The notes: generated from the sequence alone by a model not told the origin. A stretch of DNA of 64,000 bases from Gordionus sp. m RMFG-2023 (GCF_954871325.1 NC_088778.1:18833120-18897119); one strand, 5' to 3'; counted from the first letter of the stretch, positions 35,262 through 46,399 are shown. A program made the numbers and translations.

Positions 35262-36670
35262 AGCTAATAACCCATCAAGAATGACGGGGTTGAGGGGTAA
35301 TTAGTTGTTTGTGTATATGGTAATATGCTTTATATTAAAATTTAGGAAAAGAGATAAAATTATTACAATGTAACCCGTGAGTATTAAGGGTATTAGAAAT
35401 ATCAAAATTTAAATTTGTGATAGTAATCATATTGGGTAAAATTAAAAATAGAGATGCTTCAAAATTTATGGGCTAGACATTGGTCTCAAAATTTTGTTTT
35501 GCAGACACAGTTAGGCCTGATCAACCACGTCCCATGCAACCTTACCAAAATTTTGCCATTTATTTCTATTTTAATTTAATAATAATGTCTTAAATTTAAT
35601 TTTATATTTAGAATAAAATTTAATTTTATGATAGAAATCATATTGAATAAAATTTAAAATAGAGATGCTTGGAAATTTTTTAATTTTAAATATGGGGTAG
35701 ACATTGGCCTGAAATTTTTTGTAGACATAGCCAGGCGATCAAAAACGGTCCCATGCAACTTTTATAAAATTTTGCCATTTATTTCTATATAACAATGTCT
35801 TAAATTTAATTTTATATTCCATTTATTTCTATTGTAATTTAATAACAATATTTTAAATTTAATTTTTTATTTAGAATAAAATTTAAATTTGTGATAGAAA
35901 TCATATTGAATAAAATTTAAAATAGATATGCCTGAAAATTTTTTAATTTTAAATATGGACCAGGCATTGGCCTGAAATTTTTTTTCTCAAACCTGGCCAA
36001 CCCATAATAATTTTGTAATTTTTTGAAACCATATTATTGGGAAAAGACTGCCAAAGACCATAATAATTTTGTTAGTTGAGAACTGAAATAAAATATATAA
36101 AAGTCAAAATTCATTTTAAAATAAAATCAGAATATGAAAGTTGCATGGGCTTGGTTTTTATCAGGCCTGGCGATTTCTGCAAAAAAAAATTTTCAGCGTA
36201 ATGTTTAGCCCATATTTAAAATTAAAAAATTTTCAGGCATTTCTATTTTATATTTTACCCAATATGATTTCTATCACAAATCTAAATTTTATTCTAAATA
36301 TAAAATTAAATTTAAGACATTTTTATTAAATTACAATAAAAATAAATGGCAAAATTTTATGAAAGTTGCATGGGACTTGGTTTTTTGATCAGGCCTGATG
36401 TCTGCAAAAAAAAAATTTCAGGCCAATGTATAACCCATATTTAAAATTCAAAAATCTTAAAGCATCTCTATTTTAAATTTTATCCAATATGATTTCCATC
36501 ACAAATTTAAATTTTGATATTTCTAATACATCTCACGGTATACATTGCAACAATTTTACCTCTTTTTCTCCTAAATTTTAATATTTATATAAAATTTATT
36601 AATAAAGTATATTTAGTACCATACACACAAACTAAATAATTATCCTTCAACCCTGTCAGCTAGTATAGTA
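35262..36670. mobile_element. Second Helitron-like block with opposed 3' ends
   Basis: The left end, 35265-35295, reads on the minus strand as cccgtcattcttgatggg, then ttattag, ctag and T: the same 3' end as at 30085-30112 with one G-T pair in the stem. The right end near 36660 reads cctgtcagctagt on the + strand, with half of the hairpin lost. The body is a ~230-bp module repeated in tandem (35390-36000) and then inverted (36020-36560), carrying ggcctgatcaaaaa and catgcaactttcat phrases. Confidence 0.45.
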
Positions 36671-36905
36671 ATAAGCGGCAAAATTTTAAAAATATCAGCT
36701 ATTAATATATATATATATAATTAATATTTTAAATTTAATTATATTCAAGTGCATGCTTAAAACATAAGCCTTTGAAACTGGAGGTTTGTGGTTCAACTCT
36801 CGTAGAGAGCAAAAAATAACATTACACTATAGAGTCTCCTTAAATTTTAAATTCATTAGGAAGATACGAAAACGATCATGTTTTGATTATGGAGATTATA
36901 TATAT
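36350..36905 (+). repeat. Inverted copy of 27837-28530, with tRNA-like unit
   Basis: The reverse complement of the left segment, including the Helitron-like end, an AT-rich linker and a tRNA-like sequence at 36744-36811 (gtggttcaactctcg as B-box-like part, agagagc at the 3' side). After it comes the gatacgaaaacgatcatg unit once. The shared order shows that the whole assembly was duplicated or mobilised as a block. Confidence 0.7.
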
Positions 36906-36959
36906 ATTAGATAATATTTATTTTTTTAAAACTATACCTTTTCTTGTAACAAAATGTTT

Positions 36960-37170
36960 TATGTTTTATATATTTGCTCGGGTTTTTATTAGTTTACCAC
37001 AAGCAGTTATTAGCTCATTTCCTAAATTTATACGTATTTTGTTGTTAATAATTATAATTTTTACTTTTGTCAATCCCAACTATTGTAAAAGGACCCATCC
37101 AAGGCCGCATCATTTTCCCACCCTTCCTATCGACGGTTGTTCCAAATTAGAACTTTGTCGTTTATTTTAT
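36960..37170 (-). mobile_element. LTR-retroelement integrase-end fossil
   Basis: The minus strand contains a short stretch resembling the C-terminal tail of a retroelement integrase (RKGGKMMRPWMGPF). No other parts or terminal repeats were seen nearby; an isolated, broken fragment. Confidence 0.4.
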
Positions 37171-37330
37171 AGGGTGCATTCTTCCCACCATTACGGTCCC
37201 TGCTGCTTGAGCTGGGCAAGATTATATTGCCTATGGGTAACTCCATGACAAATCGATTAGAGATTCGGCCGACGAATGAAACTTGGCATGTTAGTTATTT
37301 ATGTTGTAAATGTTAATAAATTCAAAATTT

Positions 37331-39616
37331 TAGAGTGCTAGCTCAACCAGATCCAAGGATATATGCCTTCAAAATCTCGAAGTGCGTGATTTCATTAAAT
37401 CTTGTTATTTTAAAAAATACTTAAGATAGAGCTGCAAATTATATATCATTTTTTCCGGTAAAAATAAAAAATAACATTGTTAGGAAGGGATTTTTTTTGG
37501 GTACTAATATTCACTAAAAATGTTTATTACCTTTATATTAAACGATTTAATAAAAAATCTCGATAGCCATTTTTGTTTTTTTAATTTTATTTGAATTTTT
37601 ATTATTTTTATAAATAAATAAATATAATATAGATGGCGTTATATTTATTTTTTTAAAAATAATATATAATTTTTAATAAAAATATGAATAGTATTGTGAT
37701 TAAAATTTAAAAATCAATTGAGTATAAACTAAAATAATGTCCAGGGGCGATATGTAAGTAGGCAGCCCATACTGATATGATTTTATTAGGACGCTATATT
37801 GTAAAATAAACATATTTTAAAATTTTATACACAAACAATGTAAATATAAATACTTTTAATTTTATCCCATTTTGTGCTTATAATAGAATTTCCTGAGACG
37901 ATAATTTGTAGATATGTTTTGTTACTGTAATAGGATCTACTATTGTTATTATTTGATTAATGGGTAACCATATCTTTTCCTCAATTTTGGGGTAAAAGAA
38001 GGATGGTGATGGTCCATGGGGATGTAAAAAGGAAATATATATCTCCTCAGTAATTTCATTCTTTTTTAGTACTATGGCTAACCACCAAAAATCGTCATAA
38101 ACACATATTACGAATCCTTTAATATCGGCAAAAGACAATTTATCGGCATTTGAGATATTGTTAATTTGAAAGTCCTCTGCATATGAATATATTTTTGATT
38201 TAAGCTTACTTAAACTCAAAGGAAATACAGCATATATTTCCCGAGTTCCTGGAATGGGACGAGCTAAATTGAATCTTTCTCATAGTTTAATTTCTTGTAA
38301 ATTGTATTGTTCGTTGGTTATATATGTAAAATTTACTGATGGCATGTTTTGTTTTGCAAACTGATATAAATCAACTGGCGTTAAAATGTGTCCAGAATTG
38401 ATGCGCTGAAGACTTGAAAGTGCTGCTAATCTTTTTAATGTTCCGCCAAGGCCCACACATGGACCTTTTCCATGAGATGTAGCTGAAAAATGCCATTCAG
38501 CTGCTACATTAAAATCTGGTTCATGATAACACAGATTTATAAAAAAATTTCTGTTTTTATATTGTGCAGCTGATCCGTCAGAGCAGTAATATATTTTGTT
38601 TGGTTTTTGCTGAATTAATTGCTCAAAAATTTTATCATTTTAGTCTGGTATAAATGTACTGCAATAACATCATGTTGAATTGCTTTGATATATCATATAA
38701 TTAAGGTTTTCTATATTGCCATTATTGTAATATGCTATCATAGGATGGATAGTGGCTTGATTATTATTCCAGTGGAATCCTTGAACAGTGTCTTGGATTA
38801 TAATAAATGCACAATTTTCAGAGAAATCACAAATTATCATAAATTCAGTTGGTTGTAAAAAATGTTTAAGTTTTGAAATATATGATGATTGATTGGTAGC
38901 GATAGCGATGATAGGAATAAAAAAATAAAATAAGCTGATAAAATCGTTATTTTCAAATAATAACGATAGTAGATCCACAACAATGAAGGGATATATCTAC
39001 AAATTATGGCCTTAGGCTATTAATAAGCGAAAAATTATAATAGTTTGAATATAAAATTTTAAAATATGTTTATTTTACAATATAGCGTCAATAAAATAAT
39101 ATCTGTATGGGCTTCCTGCTTACATATCGCCCCAGGACATCATTCTTGGGCATATTCAATTGATTTTTTAATTTTAATCACAATACTATTTATATTTTTA
39201 TTAAAAATTATATATTATAAAAAAAATTAATATAACGCCCTCTATATTAAATTTTTATATTTATAAAAATAATAAAAATTCAAATAAAATTTAAAGAAAA
39301 ATGGCTAGCGAGATTTTTTATTAAATCGTTTTAATATAAATGTAATAAACATTTTTAGTGAAAAGTAACACCTAAAAAAAATCCCTTCCTAACAATGTTA
39401 ATTTTTTTATTTTCACCTGAAATAAGAAAACACTTATATTTTTTTAATTTTTTTAAATATTTTCCAACGTAGAATTTTAAGGGCTATAAAATGATATACA
39501 ATTTGTAACTCTATCTTAAGTAATTTTTAAAATAACAAGATTTGATGAAATCACGCACTTCGTGATTTTCGACTTTGAAGGCGTATATCTTTGGATCTGG
39601 TTGAGCTAGCAATCTA
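37331..39616 (-). mobile_element. DNA transposon with ~0.5-kb terminal inverted repeats
   Basis: Left arm about 37331-37832 and right arm about 39048-39616 are reverse complements of each other over their whole length. Outer ends are TAGAGTGCTAGCTCAACC and, inward from the right, TAGATTGCTAGCTCAACC. Landmarks in both arms: agatccaa, cgaagtgcgtgatttca, aacattgttaggaaggga, ggcgatatgtaagtagg in one orientation. The arms differ by scattered changes and small indels, more in the right arm. Between them is a single minus-strand gene (next entry). The target duplication was not resolved (flanks caaaattt and agaagatt do not match), so the superfamily is open. Length 2286 bp. Confidence 0.8.
37878..38978 (-). 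pseudogene. Transposase-like protein with SDG-x3-YKN and SHGKGPC motifs
   Basis: Three consecutive readable pieces. 38670-38978 has FLQPTEFMIICDFSENCAF and IIQDTVQGFHWNNNQAT. 38220-38670 has YYCSDGSAAQYKNRNFFINL, EWHFSATSHGKGPC and LGGTLKRLAALSSLQR. 37878-38219 ends with VCVYDDFWWLAIV-like and FLHPHGPSPSFFYP stretches. A stop near 38668 and another near 38277 interrupt it. I recall this motif set (QGFHWNN, SDGAAxQYKN, HGKGPCDG) from repeated uncharacterised proteins in invertebrate genomes. Two conserved aspartates and the flanking inverted repeats argue for a DDE-type transposase; that is inference. Where relatives have D after GPC, this copy has V. Confidence 0.65.
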
Positions 39617-40686
39617 AGAAGATTTAGGCCTTCCATACGCATCCCATAGTTTTGTACATTTTCAAACACTCCATAGGAAATCTTTTCAAGATTTTTGAGT
39701 TTGATATCATAGAAAAACTATCTTTAGTAGTAACTAAGGATAAAGTTGGCAGACACACCTGATATCTAGGTAAGTTTTTTTTTTATTTCATCTAGAGATA
39801 AATATAAAATTGAAAAATAATTTTTTTATTTTATCTTATATAAAAAATGTGAAATAAAAAATGTGAAAAGCTTAGTATAAAGTCAAAAATGATTATAAAA
39901 TTACAAAATAAGTTATAATATTCACAATATTGTAAAAAAATATAATATTAGTAAATCACAATTAAAATCCCGAACTCTATATACTTTCCTAATAACTTAT
40001 ATATTTTATCATAATAATATGTTCCGGATAGTGATGCATATAGCTCCATTTGAGCCGATTTTTAAAAACGGCTAACTCAATATTTTAGTGAGTAAGATAT
40101 TGCCTAAGCCTCGAGATTCCTTTAATAGATGTCACAAACCTTAGGGCATTTTGAAATAATATCAATGTAAGTTGAAATGAATTTAATGTTTCAATAATTG
40201 CTGGAAGGCCCTAGTGGTGGGATACTGCGTAGATCATCATATTAGGCTCTAAAAATAGGCATCTTTGCTCTGAGAAGAGTCCCCACCCCTTCAAGTCCTT
40301 ATGCCACTTATCTTATCTCTTCTTCTGGTTTACATAAAGTTTATGTTCTAATGAATTCTTAATCCATTTTTTATACTAGAAAACCCAACCATAAAGTCTA
40401 AAATTAATATATATATATATATATCAATTATAATTTAAAATTTACCATGTCGTCAGTCATCTATTACGTAAAAACTTTTCTCGTTTGTTGTTGTATTAAA
40501 GCATAGGATATATTATTTAATAAATCGAATTCAAATATCAAAAAATATCCTAGATAATTTTGAAAATAATTCCAAATTATTTCTAAAATATATTTTTTTT
40601 AAAAAAATAAGAAATATTATCAAATTTTTCCAAAATTAAATACAATATAAGGATATACACATCATTAAAATATAAATTGGATAGTG
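39617..40686. other. No gene; fragment of a fold-back MITE
   Basis: 40031-40090 (tagtgatgcatatagctcc, then gagccgatttttaaaaacgg and ctaactcaatatttta) matches one arm of the MITE at 49902-50124. The rest is AT-rich without recognisable genes; a (ta)n run lies at about 40405-40425. Confidence 0.5.
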
Positions 40687-40694
40687 ATTTCAAA

Positions 40695-40959
40695 TATCTG
40701 CCATTCAAGCCTGGCCTATTTTTTTTAAAAAATTCGGGCTTGGTCCCTAATATTTTTTAAGAAAATTCGGCCGGGTCGCCTCGGGCCTAGAATTTTATTG
40801 AATTTTTATGTAAAATGAAAATATTTGATTTTATTTATATAAACTAAACCAACATATCGTTTTATTTGAATAAATTTGGGTCGGGCCGGTTAGTTTTTCA
40901 AAAAATTTCCGGTTTAGGCCTAGCCGTGCTTGAAAAATTAGGCCCTATGCAGATCACTA
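40695..40959. mobile_element. GC-rich hAT MITE, copy 3, shortened
   Basis: The right end read inward is TAGTGATCTGCA; the left end has decayed to TATCTGCC. Flanks atttcaaa at 40687-40694 and 40960-40967 are identical. It lacks about 160 bp relative to copies 1 and 2. The last insertion before MED20 exon 4, 218 bp from its acceptor. Confidence 0.85.
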
Positions 40960-40967
40960 ATTTCAAA

Positions 40968-41177
40968 TATATAAATATTTCTCATTTCTTGTAAAAAATT
41001 TAATTCCATATTATTGTCCAAATGGCACAAGATTTTTTGCAAACTAAATTTTTTGAAAAATAAAAGTTTTATACTAGATTATTTAAAATCCTGAGCTATT
41101 GTAAAATCCTTTGATCTTTATTTTTTTTTATACGAGCTTGGTTTCAAACATATTTTGATGTTTATCTTTTATAATAG
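40968..41177 (+). other. Intron 3' end of MED20
   Basis: AT-rich sequence leading to the acceptor tttataatag at 41168-41177. No gene. Confidence 0.5.
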
Positions 41178-41372
41178 ATTGATTATTTTCCTAGCTCAAT
41201 TCCATCAAGTTGCCTCAACCTCGTTAAAGAATTTATTACAGAGATTTTGGGAAATAATAATATATCTCCACTACCTTTATATCTTAATAATAGAATGAAC
41301 GATTTATTCACACCATCCGACATCGTACACCAATACTTGGAATATTTCAATCTTTTTAAGAAAAATGTTTAA
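41178..41372 (+). CDS. MED20: MED20, exon 4 (C-terminal third)
   Basis: 195 nt, 64 codons and a TAA. It begins IDYFPSSIPSSCLNLVKEFI right after an AG acceptor and ends FTPSDIVHQYLEYFNLFKKN plus V. Human MED20 has the corresponding VEYGPCVVASDCWSLLLEFL and PADTMVQYMELFNKIRK, so spacing and order agree. Combined with exons 1-3 the product has 202 residues and covers the family from start to end without internal stop. No other sequence between 12.0 and 41.2 kb offers this domain. The intact frame so far from the rest of the gene suggests the protein is still under selection, hence still spliced. Confidence 0.88.
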   Translation: MDYFPSSIPSSCLNLVKEFITEILGNNNISPLPLYLNNRMNDLFTPSDIVHQYLEYFNLFKKNV

Positions 41373-42083
41373 ATATTAAATATACATACAATATATGGTT
41401 ATGTCTATATCCAAAATTTAAATAAATTTTAACTAATGTGATATTTTAACTTTATAAAATATGTACGAATTAAAAAGGGGTAAGAAACTAAATATGACTA
41501 ATTTTACACTCAACTGAAATGCAGTTATTTGGTTCTTTTTTAATATGATATATAAAATTTACTAGCATAAGACTAATAATCTATTATACAATTAAACCAG
41601 CAGGCAGGATGGATCACTATATGAAGGTTTCATTGTGTTGTAATAAAATCATTTTCTTTTTATTTCCCCCGAAAAGTAACACAACTAAAAATCATAAAAA
41701 ATTTGTTATGTATATCTTTCGATTTATCTTTTTTATAAAATAAAATTGAAAATCCAACCTTCATATCAAATTAGTCCGATCCGAGTCTCGCGGACTCTGA
41801 CATATATTCTTACTCTTTATTTTGTTCCTAATTAATGCTTAAATTAAAAGTGATTGGTAGAAGATAGTTTTTATAAAAAGTAATATCTCAGTATATTAAA
41901 TATTTAATTTTTTTAAATTCTTGGTTACAGCCTAACTTGAAAAAATAAGTTCAAGGCAGGGTTCCAGCCTAGATTTAGAATGAATTATAAAATTCAAGTT
42001 TTGCTTAAAGGATATAATATTACTTAGTGGTAACATGGCAAGAAAGACGGAGAAATAGGATTTGCTCCATTATTTGAAAATTA
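41373..42083. other. Downstream of MED20, no gene seen
   Basis: AT-rich; no polyadenylation signal can be singled out. A small GC-richer phrase (cgatccgagtctcgcggact) lies near 41790. Confidence 0.4.
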
Positions 42084-42091
42084 TATACTAT

Positions 42092-42984
42092 TAGTGAAGG
42101 TCAACGGTCCGGTCCTATCGGTCTTAGACCGGGATCAGACCAGACAGATTGTCGGACCGATCTTTTTTTGAGAACCGTAGTCCGGACCGATCTTTTTATT
42201 TTTTACGGTCCAGACCGCGTCCGGGCCGGTCTTTTATTATTATTTAAGTTTGCTTTAATATTCAATTATTATAATTTTTTAAGTTTGCTTTACTATTCAA
42301 TTAATATAATTTTTTTGTGTATTTTATTTTACGATATTTTTCTAGATGAGTTATTTTAGATTTCGTTAATTTTTATTTTACAATATGAAAACCACAAGTT
42401 TGTCCAACAAACATTTTACTTAAAGTCGAAATAAAAAACATAGAGTATGTGTTCACTGCAGTACCAAATTTAATGTATCGTCAGCAATAAGTAACAAAAT
42501 AATTGTTTATAATTTTTTAAGCAATAAATTAATCAAAATAAGCATTATTATTATTAAAATATTTTGGTTATTATTTATATAGTTCTATTTTTTCTTAAGA
42601 AACTGTCTGAATAATTTATTGTCAAAATAACTTAACATTATTTTTAATAAAATAATTAGGTACCTCAAGCAGACATCTGATAAAACAAAATATATTCTTC
42701 TATAATGATGAAAATGAAATATCTCAAAAACATAATCTACTCTTAATTTTAATATGCCCTCCACAAGCACAAAATCACTTTCTTCAACACCATTGGATAA
42801 ATTTTATAGTTTATATAATACTCTTATATTTAATAAAATGATAAAACAAATTAAATTAAAAACCGGTCCTGGACCGGTCTTTTTATTTAGGACCACGGTC
42901 TGGATCGATCTTTTTCTTAAGGACCTGATCCAGTCGAGGATATCGGTCCAGTCCGGACCAAAGACCGGACCGTGACCTTCACTA
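42092..42984. mobile_element. Non-autonomous hAT element A (ccggtc-rich)
   Basis: The left end is TAGTGAAGGTCAACGG and the right end, inward, is TAGTGAAGGTCACGG. Subterminal blocks are ggtccgg/ccggacc phrases around an AT-rich core without coding sequence. Its left flank is tatactat (42084-42091). The matching right flank was split by element B and is recovered at 43887-43894, an exact 8 of 8 match. Confidence 0.88.
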
Positions 42985-42989
42985 TTTAC

Positions 42990-43883
42990 TAGGCCTATTC
43001 AAAAATAATTCGATTCGATTTGAATAATTCGAATCTAATCGAATAATTACGAATACGAATAATAAATTATTTGTTTTATCTGAATACGAATAATCATTTA
43101 TTCGATTCGAATAAAAACAGAATTATTATAATATTTAATAAATTGTTTAATAAATTTAACATTTGTCATTTCTATTTGTTGACCTGCCAATCGGACAGGT
43201 GATGTGTTTGTGTTTATAAAAATTCTACAAATTTAAAAATTTCTGAGGTGAAAATTTAAATTTTTATTTGCCACATTTTTTGAATCTCACGAAAAGTTTA
43301 TTTTTTGAATCTCATAATAAATTATATTAAAAATTACACAAACCAGAGGTACATAAAAATATATTACATTTCTACAATAATTATTGTTAGCTAGCCTATT
43401 TATGTTAGAGGAGAATGCTTCTGATGAAATTATGCTTGATGTTGAAAATGAGAAAATTTCCTCACAAAAGAGAGCAATCATATGGGATCAATATCAAATC
43501 CTTAAAGATAGTGAAAAGGCTGCTTGCAATCATTGCAAGAGTATTATAAAATGTAAAGGCATAACAACATCTCTTATTAATCATTATAATAGGTTTCATT
43601 CACACCTTAGTAAAAAAAATAATAAAATTGACATTTTTTTAAAGACTACACCAAATTCTTCAAAAAAAATTAATTTTAAGGATAATTTATTAAAATTATT
43701 TATAAATCATAATATTCCTTTTATTTATTTTATTAAAAAAATTAATTCGAAATATTCAAATCGAATACAAATAGTAGATTTTATTATTCGTACGAAATCA
43801 AATAGTAAATTATTCGATTCGTTTAAACGAATCGAATATGAATAATGCACTATTCGATTCAAATTCGTTTTTGAATAGGCCTA
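42990..43883 (+). mobile_element. hAT element B with BED-finger N-terminus, inserted at the edge of A
   Basis: Ends TAGGCCTATTCAAAAATAA and, inward from the right, TAGGCCTATTCAAAAACGAA. Flanks ctatttac (42982-42989) and ctatatac (43884-43891) match at 7 of 8. Subterminal parts are attcgattcgaat strings. On the + strand 43384-43700 encodes the N-terminus of a hAT transposase: acidic start, then WDQYQILKDSEKAACNHCKS and ITTSLINHYNRFHSH, a BED zinc finger (C, C, H, H). Coding stops at the terminal repeat, so nearly all of the catalytic part is deleted. Confidence 0.88.
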
Positions 43884-43894
43884 CTATATACTAT

Positions 43895-46380
43895 ATATCT
43901 TCTACTAGTAAGCTATTTTATAATTCACACAATTTACCAACCCACTCTAAAAACTAAAATAACTTTCAACTGCTAATTTTATTGGCCAACAGGATATATA
44001 TTTACAAAAAAAACAAAAAGTTGTTGCAATTATATTATACTTATTTTGGACAAAGAAATCACGAGATCTACACACGTGATATAGGCGATTATTTATAAAA
44101 TCGATAAATATTAAACAAAATAATTTTTAAAAATAAATATATTTTACGCGAATACATGAGTAAGCAATATTATTTTAATTAATAATATAACATACCCTCC
44201 ATAGACCCATATTGTTAGTCCCGTTTTGACTTTATTCAGTTTTCCATAAATTTTGTATTTTTATCACCAATCATTAATTCCCACCCATTCGATTTTTTCT
44301 CTGAATAATATAGTATTCCATATTTCATAAGAACCATCATGAATTTATCTTCCTTCCCATATCTTTGATCGTATAGTTGTTTCAATCTTTTCAAAATCCC
44401 AATAGTTTCGCTGAATTAGGCATTGGCTATATCGTTTATGATCGAATATTTTCATCTTGACATTGAACGAATATTTTTGTCTAGACCCAACGTTTACGAT
44501 TTGCCTCCGTAGTATCGAGTTTGAACGAATATTAGTTATCTGTACCCAACGTTAACGACTTTCATCGTTATCTTCATTGTTTGAACAATATTTCTTATAA
44601 ATTTTTTTTAAAAAACACTTTCTCTGCCCTTTTTGTTGGTAATACAAAGAAATTCATCGCATATGATCGTCGATTTTCATCCCATAACTCTATTTGGTTC
44701 GATCAACTCATTCTCTTTCCTTTTTACTTCACCGCTTTATTGTTAACTAATTCACTGATATATTAAGAAACATTCAAGCAGTCTACACATATTTTAAGGT
44801 AAAAATTTCCAATATTAAATCTATTTACATTTTTACACTAATTTTAAACACCTCTTTTTGTATAAAATTCATTCCAATATTTTAACACTTTTACGCATTT
44901 CAAACACCTTTAAAATTCAATCCACATATACATATTTCAGCCTATGATGGCCCATTAAAATTTTACCAGATATCAGTAGTGAAGGTCACAGTCCGGTCTT
45001 TGGTCTGGACCGAATCCTTCACCGACTTCTCTCCAATGCCCCCCCCCCCTAAATAACTTCTCAATGAGTCCACCGCTCAAAACTTCTACACATTTGTTAA
45101 CTCTCATTTAAATCGAATAAATTTTTACACCATAGTCAATATGTGTCATATCTCTTTTTTTATAACCCAAAATTTTAAGGTAATTTTATTTTAAATATTC
45201 GTCAACTCATTTTTAAAAAAAATTCACTTTTTCATAAACTTCTCTACATTATAAATTAAAATATCATCTTTTCTCTTTCGCCCCTTTTTTTAACCCAAGA
45301 AATATTTAACCTTGAATTCATTAGTTAATTTTTTTTCAAACAAAAAAAATTTCCAACACGCTGTTATATTCTAATCAATTAACTTAAAATACGTTCCAAT
45401 TATTTATTTTCTTCTCACTAAAAATTATTTATACTTATTCCTTCACAGTTTTATTAAAACAAAGGTAAAAAATATTGATATTTCGATCCTTTTTAAAAAA
45501 AAATTTTAACTACCCCTCCTTCCCCCCTCCCCTCTCTCTAAATATTTTAGTTTCTCCTTTTTCCTAAATACATTCTTTGCAAATAATTTCCCTTTTAAGA
45601 CACCCATTTTTTTATTAACATCGCATAATGATTTATCATCAATCTTAATCTCGTCAATATTTCTCCCTTAAAGCCAACTCATTTTGTTTTATACTTTTCT
45701 CCTTCGCTTTCAATGTTATTTTAACCTATTAGTGTCCACATGATTCCTTTTTTAAGATGCCTCTTTGGCTTTATTTTCCCACGTTTTTTTAAAATTGCTT
45801 TCTTTCCCCTTTAAGTCAATTCGAACGCTTCGTTTCTTTTATATTTTTTTTTAGTTTAACACCCTCTTCACATAAAATATATTTTTAGCACTGACCATTT
45901 TTTCTTTTTTATTCATATTCAAGGCTATTATATTTTGCGCTTTCGTTAATTTACAATTTGAATTCTACACAAATAAATTCGCCTTAGCGCACGATTATAC
46001 TGTTCTCTACATCACAGCACTATTTATTAATATCCCTAAATATTTGTCTCGCACGATAATTTTCCTTATATATTTATATTTACCCCATAAAATGTACAAC
46101 GCTCATTTCTAAACTCGAAATCAATAACTCCATTCTCATTACATCCCTCTCCGTTGATATTTTTTGATGAAACATTTATCATTATTCCTTCACACATTGG
46201 TCCCAAGAAGAAGAATTGTTCCTCTTTATGAAAACCAATCAATCATAAAAATTTACATTTCTTTCCCCTTCGAGCACTAACTCTGCACTACTCTAAATTT
46301 ATCCACTTATTTTAACAACTTTTTGTTTTATGTTTTTTTTTGGATATTCATTTTGTTGGCCAATAAAATTAACAGTTAAA
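43895..46380. other. Long non-coding stretch, pyrimidine-rich on the + strand
   Basis: From about 44200 to 46330 the + strand is markedly rich in C and T (cccctcctt-type runs) with few G. A degenerate direct repeat lies at 44460-44580 (gaacgaatattt then acccaacgtt, twice). 44977-45022 is a tiny element whose arms match the ends of element A (tagtgaaggtcacagtccgg). No gene was recognised on either strand. Confidence 0.5.
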
Positions 46381-46399
46381 TATTTTTTATTTTAGATTT

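Larger units (their letters stand above)
11985..41177 (+). other. MED20: Giant MED20 intron 3, 29,193 nt, filled with transposons
   Basis: The donor is gtataa after the last CAA of exon 3. The acceptor is tttataatag before the ATT of exon 4. Both flanking exons are in phase 0 and the protein alignment continues without gap across the join (GILIQ then IDYFP against human GISVE then VEYGP). The intron contains at least ten insertions with preserved target duplications, plus an OTU-domain pseudogene on the opposite strand. Splicing over this length is inferred, not shown; if it fails, the gene is a split pseudogene. Confidence 0.75.

Noticed and set aside
9542-36811. Functional tRNA genes at 9542, 27994 and 36744
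   Set aside because: Pol III box motifs are present, but acceptor and T stems do not pair and two of the three sit in duplicated element-like blocks. Treated as SINE-type sequences.
36883-37248. A 121-residue + strand frame
   Set aside because: The opposite strand of its second half carries an integrase-tail-like stretch, so the + frame is its shadow.
37331-39616. hAT assignment for the long-arm transposon because its ends start TAGA
   Set aside because: No 8-bp duplication is present and the encoded protein lacks hAT motifs.
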